Source: Heliopora coerulea | Taxonomy: Eukaryota > Cnidaria > Anthozoa > Scleralcyonacea > Helioporidae | Direction: 5' to 3' | NCBI GenBank assembly: GCA_030142905.1 | Contig: JASJOG010000003.1 | Location: 310,001-374,000, forward strand | Length of the DNA stretch: 64,000 nt | Shown: in pieces, positions 13,501 to 28,500 of the stretch | How positions within the stretch are numbered: the first letter of the stretch is position 1 | Layout of the letters: each line of letters begins with the position of its first letter | Translations under genes and position numbers: made by a program | Notes under the pieces: model-generated | Database searches by the model: none | What the model saw: the letters and a program-made list of their open reading frames with translations, nothing else | Told to the model about the DNA's origin: nothing

Positions 13501-16500
13501 AACTTTCTTTTTGGGTCTCTGACTGGCTCTTAATGAACGACGTAGCCTGGATCTCCTCTTTCCAGCACCGTTGCTCTTGTCTCTAGCATTTAAAGCTAGA
13601 ATACCCATCGCTTCTGCTTTATAAACTTCACCAAAAGCACCAGCACCGAGGCGATCGCCAATCGTGAGTCTCTCGAAAGGAAACTCCCAGTCTGAATCGT
13701 AAGGTAAGTCCAGACTTTGTTCATTTAAAGTTCGAGAGGGATCCACCTTTGTAAAACAAAAATTATGCATGGAGAAATTAGATATTCAAATAGGGTACAC
13801 TTGTTTAAAAGAAAGAGAGGATAACGATATAATTTTCAGTTTTCCAATCCCAACATGTACATTAACATGACGATTTTTTCTCATGCTTATATTGGAACGG
13901 ATATGGAAGAGAAGGATTGAAGTAAAATTAAATCCAGAACAGCAAGGTCTGAGTTACATCAAACCAAGATAGACTATCCGGAGTATAAGCACTAGCGAGC
14001 GAACAGCGCTATTAATGCTTCGAACGACAGCACTTAAATTTCATTCTCCAAACAGACAGGCTATCTGGAATTCGAACAAATCAGTCTCAGTTTTATTCAA
14101 ATCCAAAGCTCATTAATAATTCCTGGCGAGAACGCAAAGGAAAATCGTGACCATGATTTGACTTTAAATGCAATAAAGACACCTGCAACTCTCCATGAAC
14201 ATTTCTTTGGTTTGTGCAGCTCAAACTACATTCAAATTTATAAAATGGTGCGTTTTTGAAGTTTTTAAAAAATTCCCGCTAACGAGCTTTATCGGTTTGG
14301 TCAGGGCGCATATGTTTCAAGATATTTCATTCTTCGGATTTTTTCAATGCAAATGTCCACTTTTTGTTAAGTCAAATGTACCGTTCGAGGAGGAAAAGCA
14401 ATATCGTACGAGCTTGACGGCTCAGCCACCAGTCAGCACGTGTCTTATACGAACGTACGGCAAATCAATCTCAGCCACATGATAATCAACAATTATTCAC
14501 CAAAGTGGAGGTGGATAGAGGAAGTAAATATCTACAATATCCACCAACACTAAATAATTGTTTCGGGGTAAACAAGAAGAGAAATTACAATAATGAATTT
14601 TTTTGGGGTTTTTTTTTTTTCCATTTTTTTTAAAAAACCCCAAAACAAACCAGGGTAAAATGCTAGTAAACAAACTAGTTTGCACAAGTTTTGGTGTTAC
14701 TTACTGAAAACTAAGAAATTAACAAAAATAACAAAAGCCCGTGAGCATTGATTCAGAAAATTTTGTTGCCTTTTTTGTGTTCTCTGGTACAGCAACCTTA
14801 TTCAATTAAAATGCTAACAAAATGAAAAGCCACATTGTTTTGCCCTGAGGTGATTATCTTCGGATTTTCCGAGATAGAGGGGCGAGAAAAGTAGTATTTA
14901 CTTGTGTGGTATAGAGTAATTATCATTACTTGTGATCCCTGCTCGTGAGACAACCTGATCTAAAAGATGCAGGAAGGCCCCGAACTTTGACTGTGGGTTA
15001 CCCTGAAATCCTCACTGGCCTCCACTTTCTAATGCTGCGGGCTAAGGCCTCGGCTAGACAGAGTTACGGTTAATTCATTGTGTTGACTGCCATAATATCA
15101 CAATGATGTAAAATAAAAGCCCAGGATCTCTGTGTTGACAGTTGAACAAGTTACTCAACAATATAGTCACATGTTTTTGGCTTTTTTCTAACACCTTGAA
15201 TATACTAAAGAAATACAATATTGTATTTTGCAATAAATGTGAGATGCAGCAAGAAGCAATCACGTACAACATGTTGTTTATTATTTTTAACGCTGAGGAT
15301 GCCTATGTCGAAGAAAATTTTGGTATCATATCTAAAACATTTCATAAACTTCCCTGTGTATATTTTTAAACAACCTGAGATTTACTGAGAAGTATTTTGT
15401 TTCTGCTAGTTTATCTGAATTTTGAAATGGCCTATTGAAGCCTGGTTCATACAAGTAAAGCCCATACGAATGCAAGAGTTCGCAAAAGTGCAAGGGAACT
15501 GACAGATGGGAAACAATTTATGCATCAGCGCTTAGTATGTTCCTTTCACTCAGGCTTCTTGTGCTTGTAGTTTTCCTTGGTTCAACCCACTTCGCAAGAG
15601 AACTATGAAGCAAGTACAAGCACACGTACAAGCATGACAAAAAGCCTCTTCACTCGCATTTGCTCATTTGCTCATTTGCTTGCTTCACTCTAGTTCATGA
15701 TTACATGGTTCCACTTGTGCTAGTTCTGGTTCTAAAACTTGCTTCTTTCGGGTGAATCAGTCTTCAAATGCTTAAGATTGTCAGCATTTTCATATTATAT
15801 CAAAAAATGGAGCGCTCTCAGGCAGTTTTGAATCGACGTAGAAAAGGTTTCAAGGTAGTACTCTGCTTAAAAACGAGAGAATAAGGTACTGACGTTTCGA
15901 GCGAATGTCCTTCATTAGAGTCAAATTTGTGTTGAAATCGAAAACATCCAATATTGCATGTTCGAAAAAGATGGCAGAGAAATATAACCAATCATGTGAT
16001 TGGTTCGTCAGGATCTTGTTCTCTCTTTTTTGGCAAAACACTACCTTCAAGCCCTTAATTTCTACGTCTTTTCATATTGTACTCTTGTCCTGACTTCTAT
16101 CTGCTATATTCCTGACCTTTAACAACCAATTTAGTCATGTATTTACAATTTGTCTATCACATGGCAAGTTAACTTTAAAAATTTTTATCCCTGAAACTAC
16201 ACTACCCCGAGCCAATGGCCAATGGATGCTTGTACGCATAGCATGCTTATTTTTTGAATTCATTTCGCTGACCATAGATTTGACAGGAAATCACAAACTT
16301 ACCAGGTATTCTCCAGTTTTTAAGAAGTATTGGTGTTTATAAAATAGTAACTTCTGTTGTTGACGACGTTGCTTCACTAGCAATATGATGATCAATATCA
16401 AGATAACAATAACAACGCCAACAACAATTCCGACAATAGCTCCTGTTCCCAGTCCACCTGAAGTCGATTTAACTTGATCTCGTGTGGGACCTAAAAAAGT

Positions 16501-19500
16501 AGACGGAGTTGTCTCTGGTTAATTAAAAAAAAGCATGCCACTTCTGAGTTTTGACGAGCTCCTTTTCATCTGCGAGAAACCGAGTGTGAAAAACGTCAAA
16601 AAAAAAAGAAAGAAAAGAGAAGGCTTTATTTTTTTTTGTCCTTTTCGTGCACGTACCGGTGAACTCTATTACGAAATGCTAACTAACAACTAAATGAAAT
16701 GAAATAATGAAATGACGAATTTACGGGCCCATTTGCCGTCAGAACCATCACCAACCGTCTTGCACGACAGCAAATGCACCTTACATGATAGAATGACTGT
16801 GTGGGGGCCAGGAACTGAAGACTAAAAAAGCCACCATGTCTGAAATTTATGGTATTATTTTTTGATGCATTCGCTGGCTGAAGTAACAATAGAGTTTAAT
16901 GGGGATGCGTCCATTCAGCAGTTGCATATTTTAACGTCGCATCAGTGGTTTAGCGCCAGGAGAGGACTTCTGTCTAAGGGCTTTTTGTTGTTGTTGAATT
17001 TTCGACAAATTGATATTTTTTGAAGCCCTATTTGTTTTATAACATTTTGTCTTTTAAATCCTCATCTATTTTGGCACTGCACGCATCGGTGAGTTTCTTC
17101 TCCCTGATTAGCAAATGTTTGCAAGAACAGAAATACAACTAAACCACAAAAATCGCGTCTTATGATACAGTCGATACTGACACTATTAGTCCTCTGACGA
17201 TTGTAAATATAAGTTCGACGAGGCAATAAAAAGCCACATTTAGGCGTTCCTGGCTTGGGTCTTTTTCACGAGTGATTTAATTGCAATCAGGCCAACGTTC
17301 TTTACCAATAACATACTCAGTTCCTTCATCAGTATTACCATATGCTAATGGCTATAATGCATGTAGTTCCATACAGGCAACACCGGTGCAGGCTTGGTAG
17401 CTCGATTGGTTAGTTTTCGAACTATACCAACGTGTTGTTTGCTGACCATTTTTTGGTCAAGGGAAATCTCAATCATTGTGACATTTCTCAAGAATGCCTT
17501 CAATTTTGTCTAAACCTGGGGTTTGGTGGAAGACGCGGAGTGCGGAGTGTTTAAACATGATTTAAAGTTTAAATTTACTAACAAATGCATCTCTTCGAAA
17601 ACAAGTAGAGCCATCCAATTTACTGGCATGTAATTACTGTTCAGGATTAAGAGAATTTTTTTCTACGTCACGTATTATGTGCTCGAAACTGACCACTATC
17701 GATCATTCTTACATTCTTAACTACGAACTTTCGACTTATGATAAGTTTCCCAGCAACAAAACATTTTCTGAGAGGCCTTGATCTCCAACCAACTAATATG
17801 CTTAATCGAATCATCGCAAGCAGTCTGGTTTGGTGTATTCCAAAACCGAAATTCTTTTTGATATTTTTATAATTTAGCAAGATTGAACTCGTATTCTGAT
17901 GGTTTAAGTTTCTTCGCACCGTTGTCTTCCGTTTGTTCTTCAACAGCTTTTCTTTTGCTTCCAAAGTAAGCCAAGAATTTGGAAGCCATGTTTGACCCAT
18001 GACCTCGATCTCCATAACAATGCCAACGATATTTTTTGCGCGAAAAAAAATCACATTTACCTATTCGTCGAAAAATGTTGGGGATTTAAATGACGGGAAC
18101 ATATTAAAGATGGCGGTCCGCGAAGAGGCGATTAATGTATGTTCGTTTTTTCGTTTTTAAGAATTTTAAGAATTTTAAGAAAACACAAATACTACAAAGA
18201 AGCTCAGTTGTAAAGTTAGTGTACGAGATCGTACGCTTATTAGAATTTCGGCGTACGCCAAGCTATTTTCAGCGTACAATCGTACGTCCGTACGCCTATT
18301 TTTTAAGCCCTGCCCCCAGATGCACTTAAAAAGCAAGAAGACTTTATAAGCCACTCGATAATATAGAAATACAGTTCTGGAGAGGCACGCCGAAAAAAAA
18401 TTGTCGCTTGAAATTGAGTAATGTTACATTGGTTACTGCAAAATGGTTTCGACAGTTCTTCTCCACAACTGTAATTATAAAACATTTTTTACCTTTGAAT
18501 ATTACTTAAATCCCAAATGCATTTTAAAAATGTTCAATCCACGTGAAAACAGCTCGCCACATTCTTACTTACGTACGGTGTTTCTTATAAAGTCGCATCA
18601 TACCACTCGCTCTTGGAACGCAACTTCGTTCTTGTACTGAATTACCGAACATGAATTGGCAATTCGACATGATTGTTCGGTTTTCTCGAAAGAGCATACC
18701 ATCTATCCAGATAAGAATTGTTTTAAAATATCATTAAATGACTACCCTATGCGGGGTTAGGCGTGCAAAGCGTATGTTTACTCGCTTCCTAAAACTGAGA
18801 AATTGCAGCGCGTTGCTGATTCCGTTCCGTGTGTCTGGACTCTTGGTGTTTTTTTCACAAAAAACTGGACAGCCAAAGCATTTGCAGGTTTGTGATACCA
18901 CTGAAATTTTTGAAAAGTAGCGCCAATTACCCCGCCCCCTCCAAACAAAAGCTGTGGTCTAACGGTGCGCCGTTCATATACTTATATTAGTATATATTTG
19001 CAGGTGAATGTAAGGCGCGTTGGCTTAGAATCATTTTTAACAGTAATGTCTAAACATTCCGCATTCCGCATTAACACAGTTTTGTTCGTTTTTCACGTCA
19101 TGCCTGCGTTCTCAAATGGCTCCAAATTTGGCAGAGAAGGAAAGCAATGATTGGAGTTAAAAAAAAACCCCTCAAAAATTCAGTTTTTAGTTAGCTGAAA
19201 GTTTAGTCATTAAAATGTGAGAAATTTGACAGAATTTTTGTTAAAATCGCAATTCATTCAATAAAGTCTTGAAAACGTTAGTTAACACCTTAATGCGTGA
19301 TTTTTTTTTCTTTTGTTCATGGTTCTCTCTTTGTCTTTCCTTTGTTTTCTAACTTGTTCTTGTGTTCTTGGTGTCCGATTTATCGGACATTGTGCTTTAA
19401 AGGTTAAAACGGAGGAATAGTGCAGTATTTTCTACTGTACATTGAGCCTCTATTTTCTTGAAAAGTTAAAAGGTTGTCTGATAAAAGTTATGAAAATGGT

Positions 19501-22500
19501 ATTAAAAAATAATACTTATTTAAAGTGAGCTTTGTTCAACTCGAGAAGAAAAGTTAATAACTAGATTTTCCACTAAAATGACAACGGATTGATTAATGGA
19601 TATTGTTACTTTGGGAACAGGGAATTTATCCAGCAGCATTATTCAAAAAGGTCCCCTGAGCCTCTGCTCTTTCAGCCAACGGTCAGGAGCCGTCGGTTCT
19701 ACTGGAATAACTATTGAATAATACAAACGTGGACGTCTGGAGCAAAGCATTGGGTAACTTTATCACTCAATCCCCACTAGCACTACCATAGTTTGTTCTG
19801 AAATCAGGAGAGAAATGCGTTGAGACCATCGTTCTTACAGAAAGTAAACTGTGTCGTTAAACCCAAAATGGTTCGTATGATTCTCCCGATCCATGTTGGT
19901 GAAGCCGGTAAATTTGATATGTCCGGCACGCAACTATCGCAGGAGAGCAACAATGATATAGGGGAAGGGATGTGAGGGAGAAAGATAGCTTTTTAGGATA
20001 GTTTTTATGTCTGAAAGCAGATTAGTCCCAGGGAGTTCCCAAATATCTCAAGCAGTTTGCACCCGATTGTGGGCAGAGCTGATGGATTCACGGCAGTGAC
20101 GTGAGCGTGTTTCGCATTTTCATCTGAACTGACAAATCGTGGGTAAGATAACTTTTATATGAAGGTTTCTCACTCAGTTACAACGATTTAGTAGTGTTAA
20201 TTTATCCTCTTTATATTATTGTCTGAAGAGGTCTCACTTCTGATAAAGCAATCGCGTTTCGTCCATGTCCATAAAAAGTATTACATCATATATTCTTTAA
20301 CACACCATCGATTGTTGAGGTAGATAGAAATCGCAATTTAAACATACGATACAACCTTCGAATAATCTCCTGTATCTTTTCGTTAATACTAAAATCGTTT
20401 TTTCCCTGGGAAGAACCTGGTGGGCTGACAACATGTCATGTTGAAGCATCACTTACCTGTTACACGTAAGGTAATCTGGATTAATGGTCCCTCTTCTGAT
20501 CCAAGATTGTTCCAAGCTTTGCAAGTGTAGTTCCCAAGGTAGGATTCATCCATGCGACCTATCACAAGGGACGAAACGCCGATGGACTCATTTGTTGCAG
20601 GTCTATCAATTTCGCTTTTCTTTATCCACTGGACATACGGAGCGGGATTTCCATCAGCTTCACATCTTTCCTCGAATTTAAATCCTCTCCCGACATCTCT
20701 TATGCCAGCTAATTCGGGACGTGTGATCGTCGGTCGAGCTTAAAAATAATCAGAAAGGACTTAACAAAGCAATGCGTTTGAAATATCAATTTTATTGTGC
20801 ACTTCTTCGATTAGCAGGTTTCCGCCCGGATTTTCTAGATGAAAAATAAAGGGGTGTTGGTGGGGCTGAGAAAAGCCCTACTTTGTCAAAGCAGAAAGAT
20901 TTGAACATGCTGCGGTTTCAACATTTTATAAGTACTAAAACTGTTGACACTTCTAAAATAGTGGCATTTGTACATTTGCACTCGGTCGATTGCCCAGAGC
21001 AGTATGTAATTTAATGAACATTTTGAATATATAAACCAAACACTGATCTATCGAAGCCTCTCTAATAAAATATTTGTTTTAGCTGTGATAAAGTCAACTA
21101 AAAAATAAAGATAAAAAACAAAACTCTTCTTGAGGGGTAATTCCCTGAAAATTTTTCAGGGAGGTCCTTCCCTAACCCCTTTCCGGAGGAAATTTTGCTT
21201 TTAGTCACGTTAATCAGTATATTAATGGAATACAATATCTTTATTTCGAAATAATTGTTACGTGTCTCACTATAAAAACACGCCTACTGTGCTGCATAAC
21301 CGAACTGAGATTTTCTTTTCTTTTTTTTGGTTCCCATGGCAGGCAAGTCACCATCTCCAGCAACTCACGCCAGTGATATCCAGTAGGTCACTTGAGAATT
21401 TGAGCATTGTTTGGAAACGAGAATGAGATATAAATAAAGCTATTTATTACTTCTAAAAATAAACATTTTGATTTATTTTTCAAAGATATTTTGGCGAATG
21501 ATACGATTTTCTATGATTTAGTTTTAGATCAAAGAACCTAAACGTATTTCAGACTGGATTTACCATGATTAGTTCTTACAGACAGTGTGTAACGAGGTGA
21601 CTTTGATATCAGTTTTGTGTTATGTGTGAATGTTTCGATATTGGATAAGTAATAATCAAAAGTTGAAGGAAATGTGCTGCTTGAAATAATCAAACAACCC
21701 TTGAAGTAACGTTTCCTGTTGTTCGCATGATAAGGCAGTGTTGGAAGTCTGTAATGTTGTCCATGGCAGTTATTAATTCTCGAAACTTTTCGGTAGTTTT
21801 TAGGGAAGTTTATGGAAAGTAAATGTAAATGTAAGGAAAAAATAGGACCACGAAACAAACCATAAAAAATCATCTATTAAAGAGTTGATAACTGGTCCTT
21901 CCAAGAACAGAGCGATTTGATTCCCTCGGCACCAATAATTGTTTATTATTCCAAAGATATCTATCGTAATTCCAAGTCTCTTGCCGTTGTTTTGTATATG
22001 TTTTAAATGCAAAAATCGGAAGACGTTAGAAATTTGTCATCTCGAGGTAAATAAGGATAAAAAATACTTACACAAAACATTCAGGTAGGCCGTCCTATTT
22101 TCGTTCCCTAGTTGGTTCTTGGCAAGACAAGTATAATGACCTTTATGAATAACTTCTGGTTTACAAATGACCAGTTTAGTGCGTTGTAGATCATCATTGT
22201 AGTAATAATATCCAGTCTCTATGGTCTCACAATCATTAGCTGTCAGTCGGTTCGGTTCCAAGCTCTCACCACTTTTAAACCACGTCACCTGGGGGGATGG
22301 ATTGCCAGATACGTTGCAAAAAAGATCAACTGAATTATCGATAACATATGTAACTGTCTTATTTCGCAGACCAACGATCGTTGCCGGACGAAGTGCTAAA
22401 ATGAAAACGCAAAACGTTTGCTTAATTAAAACCCAACGCCGGCTGACAATTTGAAGTAATAGAGTAGAAAACATACTCCGAATAGAATCAACTTGAGATC

Positions 22501-25500
22501 TCAAGATATAAGTAAATGCAAGACGGAATGTTCCCGTCTTGCATTTACTCATATCTTGAGATCTCAAGATGATTCTATTCGGAGTACGTTTTCTACTCCA
22601 TTGTCTGATTATACACTCACGAACATTTTACCATATAAGTAAGTTCCAAATAACCTATATATCAATATTCACGTTCTAAAGTAGGTCAAAGGGGTGTTGG
22701 TAGAGACCAGATCGACGGACTGACATATCGAATGAGGAATATTCATCCGGTTCCACTTTGTGAAATTAAATATATCATTCAATCATGGTCCGAGAAGCAA
22801 TGAAATTAGTTTAAAACATACTTAATGGAAAATTACTGGATGAAAAGAAGAGTCGCGAAAATAATCCAATAAGGATTTGGGAGGCATCAAAAAGTTGTCT
22901 AACATTCATGAAAATCTACCCTCTGACCAACTGCAATTACTATTATACCGAGACTACCGAGACTCACTTGGCGAGCTAAGGGGCAAATTCAACATATCTG
23001 CTTCCTATCCGGCAGCCACGATATGTAAATCTGAGCCTCGGCAATTCAATGAATAGAGCGTCTCACTGGTCATCAGAAGGATTGCAGGTTCGATCTCCGT
23101 CTGGGGCTCAGGCATCATTTTTCTGAGGTATAAGCTTGCCGAACTTTCACATGTTGTCGGTGATATCATCAAGCACCAACAAGCGTATTGTATGTAACAC
23201 TTATTATTATAACTCAATAATTTGCCCTGCCACATATACATAAAAACGGAAACTTTTCATTAGGTTTTACAACATACAGGTTTCAAAATTGCGACCAAAA
23301 CGGTCGCCAATACAACTAATACTTTGTTCTTTGGCGACTAAAATTTTTGGCTTAGTCGCAATTCTGTCCAATAAATTTTTCCAGAAAAATGATAAGCTAG
23401 GTTGAGATCCTTTCTACTTTTCAGGTGTCAAATATGTGGCAAAATCATTAGAATCTGTCAGCAATTAGTCGGCAAGAAGAACTTGTGATTTTTTTTGGTT
23501 TTTTTAAATTCGAATTCTGAAATGGAGTTTGATTCTTAAGCCTCATATAGAGTGGGGTCACTCTGAATATGGGAGTTGAATGTGTAAGTCATACAAATGA
23601 CATTAGAATAGCACTTGACGGAGACAGCGAAAGTATACTAAATAGCTTATTTATGTTGACCGAGGACTGAGTGACTGACTTCTGCTAGACAAAGGTCAAT
23701 CACTTATCGATGAAGGCAGTGAAACACCTTGGAACTAGAAGACCACCTTACTTGACAACCCATGAATATAGAACAACTATTCACTGAATTAGAGGCACAT
23801 GTGAAGGTGATTCGTAAGGAATACATATCTTTGAATACTTAATTGCCCAATTTTGTTGCTTTTTTGCTATTGTCGGAACGGTGACTTCGTTTATTAAAAA
23901 AACGTTCTTTTTCTGTTACGTAAACAAAACTGGACGCCATCCTATTTTGCTGGGAGGTTAATAGTACAGAATAGTTCGCGATAGAGGGACCAATCAGATT
24001 GCGGGAAGAATACTATTTACTTGCGATGTATATCCTAATAAATTACATACCGATATGTTTTTGTGTGTTTTCGACTGTCGTGACATTGAATGGGACACAC
24101 AAGCAGTAAGTTCGCAACGCCATCTTTAAATCGCAGCCAAAAAATATACACGCCTACTTTTGTTTAAAGGTTTTCGAAACGATGTTTCCAGCTTGCAATG
24201 TTACTCTCAATAGAGTCAGTAGTGTAACCAGAAATGCTTCATTCCATTTCGAGTTTTCAATACTGAGGGTTAATCTTGTCACTGATAGTAAAGGTCTGCA
24301 ATTTTAGAGGTCAACAGCTTTACAACAATTTACCCATCCATTACAAGAAGGAAAATCGTTGCATGCTTTTCAGACATTTTAGTAAACAGTACTGAAATAA
24401 ATTGGACTACTTCTGATAAATCTCTGCATGGTACTACCACAGTTTAGTGGACGAACGTCCGTTGGCCTTCCGTTGGCCTTCAGTTGTCAGCTCAGTAAGC
24501 AAGAAAACGAGTTTCTGGAGTGACATTTAAGAACTGTACCTCAATGTTCTCGCGACGGAACTTAAAACACCTCCAGTCTATGAAGATGTGTGAAAATTTT
24601 CATGAACGGTAGCTTTGTATGCCACAAAACTGAATTTCGGTTGTTTTCAATTAGTTGTTGCTGTGGAAACAGAGCAAACCTTTAGTATTAGCTTGCCCGC
24701 TTAAGCTGCCATTATCGCTTACCTTTCGTGCCAAATTTGTAGTTACTGTCTATTACCATTCCAAAGTTATGTCCAAACATACGAACAACTAGCGAAATTT
24801 CGTTCAGCTACCTTAACTCTATCCGGTCTGCAGGTCTCCCAATAACGAGTAAGTCGTTTAGTAGTAGCCACAATAAGACACTGAAGGGTCGCCACCGTTT
24901 AGTAAAAAATAAAAGGTGGATCAACACAACAGTAGTGTCAACGGCCATCCACAACCTGGTTGGCAAGGCTACGAGAAGGAAAACTAAGACTTCAAACCAC
25001 CTGCTGCCTCGCACGTTTTGCCTTTTTAGGCAAAGGCTAGGCGAAACGGAAGCAGGTGTTAGAGAAAGAGTGGCAGCAGCATGGAGAAAACAAACAGTAA
25101 TCAGTGATGTGATCAGTGACACAAGATGAGCATAAGGTTGAGAGCAAAAGTATAGAAGGTGGTGGTAAGAACAGTGATGTTGTACGGAGCAGAGGTGTAG
25201 GCATTCAGGAAAAAGGAAGTAAAATTGCTGGAGACGAACAGAGTAGAGGATGCTGAGATGGCCCCAAGGGATATCTCTGAGGTAGCATCTGACGAATGAA
25301 GAAGTAAGGAGTAGAGCAGGAGTTCCAAGTATTGTAAAAAAGAAGATGAAGCTAGAATGAAGTGATACGGTCAATATTGTGAAGATGAACGAAGAAGCAG
25401 CAATAATGACAGCATGGAGTATGAAAATCTCAGGTAGAATGTCTCGAGGAAGGCAGAGAATAAGATGGAGAAATGGTGGGCACAGAAGGATAACGGAGTT

Positions 25501-28500
25501 AGGATTGACTGAAGAAGATGCGTTCGACAGAGTACGATGGAAGCGGTATATCAAAGAGGTCGACCCTACCTGAAGGAGAAGGCGAAGAAGAAGAATAAAG
25601 AGGAGATCCTTACGAAATACCTAAGAATGCACGAAAGGATGACACAGGTTTTGGCCTGCTGTTACCTACATCGACATGGCGATACATTTAATCTTTTCGC
25701 AGTGTCCTTATACCAAAGAAAAGCTGAAAAGCGACATAAACCTTGAATGCTATCCGAACTTTGCAAATGGCTTGGTTCGAGACGTTTAAGCGTGACGATA
25801 TGGAAACAGATGTGAGATGATTGCTAAGGAGCTCAAGAGCCTATACGTATATATAGTGCTTACTCATTCACATTATATCTACCCATTCAAGAACTGGTCA
25901 ATCATCCCCAAATGATGTGACATGACAGCCATGATGAACAGCATAACAATCTGGCGACAGTTTTGGAAGAGAAGTTTTGTCTCTAGAGCATAAGATCACG
26001 GCGAAAGAAAGTACTTGAACAACAAATAAGTGAACATGCTTGGTTTAAACAACGTACAGGGAGGGTTATTGCCTCAAAGTTTAAAATAGCAAGTCACACC
26101 GGTCCAAATTTCTCTTGAAAGAGTTTATGAGTATTTGTTATCCAGAGCGGGAGAAATTTAACGCCAGTGTCACAGGATGGGAATGAAACCACGATGAGAC
26201 TGCAAAGGATGATTACCAGAGCAGAAGGAAAAATAATCATAAGGATTTCACAGTCAGTAAATCCGGTTTTTGGGTTAGTCTGGACGATCGTTTTCTTTTA
26301 ATCAAAGGAAAACCAGTTTAGTCTCGATCCTAATTAATCAAGATTGTGCTTCAAAAGCATTTTAAACTATCAAAACAGTTGGGAGCCACCTGGACTTCCG
26401 TATAATTGTAAACTTTCAAAGACTTACCTTTAACGTTTAGTTTCACTAAGGCCATCTGGTTCGTGAACCTTCTCATTCTACATTGGTACGTACCACTATC
26501 ATTAACGGTCAGGTTAGTGATAGTCATCGTCAGGTTACGGTATCTTTCACCTTTCTGATGGATGATTTGCGTCCTTGAATTGTTTTTCATCTCTTTATGT
26601 GAATCCACATTGACAAAGACAATCTGTCCTCGGAGAGAATTGGTAATTTTGCAATTTGCAACAAAGGTTTCTCCCTCGTTTCTTCCCACCGGGTTACTTG
26701 GCGTAACAACCACTGGTTTCTCGCCTTTACCTAAAAGTCAGATGATCATTTTAAACAACTAGGAACTTATACCAGGAATTTTGCTTAGCGACAATGGTGC
26801 GGACACACTTAAAAAGTCGAACTAATCTGACCAAATTAACGTAGCAATTCCATGAATCACTCCGTTTTTCAATTCTGATGAGCATGCCAATGAGAACACG
26901 ACGGTAAGGGATACGTTCAGGACAAACTAGTCCCAGTTTCCCGATAACCTGTGCAAGATTGTCATCATAATAACGGTTTGCATGGAATGCTGAAAGTCAC
27001 TTGGGTCGCACGATTTCAAACATAGGGGTTCTGGTGACGAAGTGGTAGCGCACTGTGACTGGGCCAGAAAATCCTAACGTTTCGAGCGATCACCTTTCGT
27101 CACAGGGTTTATGGGCTTCTCTCGAAAAGTCAAGACTTATTGCTTTCAGTTTCAATCATTTGGCTCTTAAAACGCCGTTTACACTACCTACGCAGGATTT
27201 CTTGGAGACGCATTGATGAGCTTAGTCGTCCTGTAATGACCAACTCAGGTTAACTGATCATCAGAAGCACTACCCTATCCATCCACCCTATAAAGGACCT
27301 TTTCTATAGTCGAAACCTTATTAACGAAAATCCCACTTAAGGAACAACTCTCTTAAGCAAAGGCGGATACATCCCAGCGAATAAAAATAACCTCTCCAAA
27401 AGGGACATTTCGAGATCGAGATTTATGCTTTCTTTTAACAACCAACATTACGATTTTTCAGGACATGCCAAAATAAATTGATTAGTGTTGTTTTTCCTCG
27501 CATATCTTGGATTTTACGGGTCCGGGGCGCCTCTCCACCACTGCTGGGGAAGATAATGTCATTTAGGAAGAAAACATATGGGGCTTGGTGCAGTACTTTT
27601 TGTCTTTTTGGTTTGTTTGTCGCTTTGTTTGTTGGATAATTGTCATGGAAAGCCTTAAAAGTAGGTACGTTCAGCGCTTCGAGTGAAATTCTATCACTAT
27701 ATCTTGATTCGTTTTATGAATTTAGTGTTTGTATCCTCATTAAGGGTTTTAATTTACTGAAATTACTTGCCCCCAACATACCTTGTTGTCTTCATTCTCA
27801 TTTAAGTTATCATTATCACTGTCACTATCCCTATCATTCTCACTATCATTATCACTTTCATTGTCACTTTCATCATCATTACTGAGTAAAATTCCGATAA
27901 CGTGAGCGGCGATAAGCAGAAAGTCTTGACCCTGTAATGAATAGGAACGTGGAAAAGTTCACGCCACTAATACGTCACTATGGATAATAAGGAGGATCCA
28001 CAATTTGATCACATTGAAAGGTGTAGCATTTCTGCGATTTTTGCAAATTACTTTTTCCATGTTCCCACCCAGTCGCATTGCCAGGAATTTGAAAGTGGGG
28101 GGACAGACGAAATTTGAGACAAATGTACTGACGAGATATTCGTAACGTACCGACAAATACAATTATGCAAAAATCAAACAAGGAATTTCCCTGACGGTAA
28201 AAAAAAAACTGTAAGCGAAATTTGACAAAAGTATGAATATTATTTACAAAGCCAGTTCCCGCTGAAATTAAATTTCGAAACCGATTTAACATAAAAGTAC
28301 GCCGAATCAATTGAGGTACGATATATACCAACATCTCCTTATAGGTAAGCCATCACCACAACCACAACCACAACCACAACCACAACCACAACCACTTGGG
28401 TCTGAGAGCTGATCAGATCTGTTGGTACCCATGCACCACCTCATTTTCGTCAATAGAAACAGGATTCCTCGCAAACAATTTGGATTGAATATCCTTCATA

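Larger units (their letters stand above)
22396..26427 (-). other. RTK intron with palindrome, SINE-like and LINE remnants
   Basis: Contains a long palindrome (22462-22598), a tRNA-like SINE sequence (23033-23110) and a decayed LINE 3' end (about 24930-25580). The rest is unrecognised. Confidence 0.6.

Noticed and set aside
22037..22567. Whole 176-codon frame as one exon
   Set aside because: Splice signals define 22072-22395; the upstream part is intron containing a palindrome arm.
24808..25554. 248-codon minus-strand frame with many hydrophobic residues, looking like a multi-pass membrane protein
   Set aside because: It lies opposite a decayed LINE C-terminus whose plus-strand motifs are recognisable; the hydrophobic look comes from the complement of Lys/Glu-rich codons.
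27640..27885. His/Tyr-rich frame
   Set aside because: Produced by a TCATTA-type microsatellite at its end; no start context or similarity.
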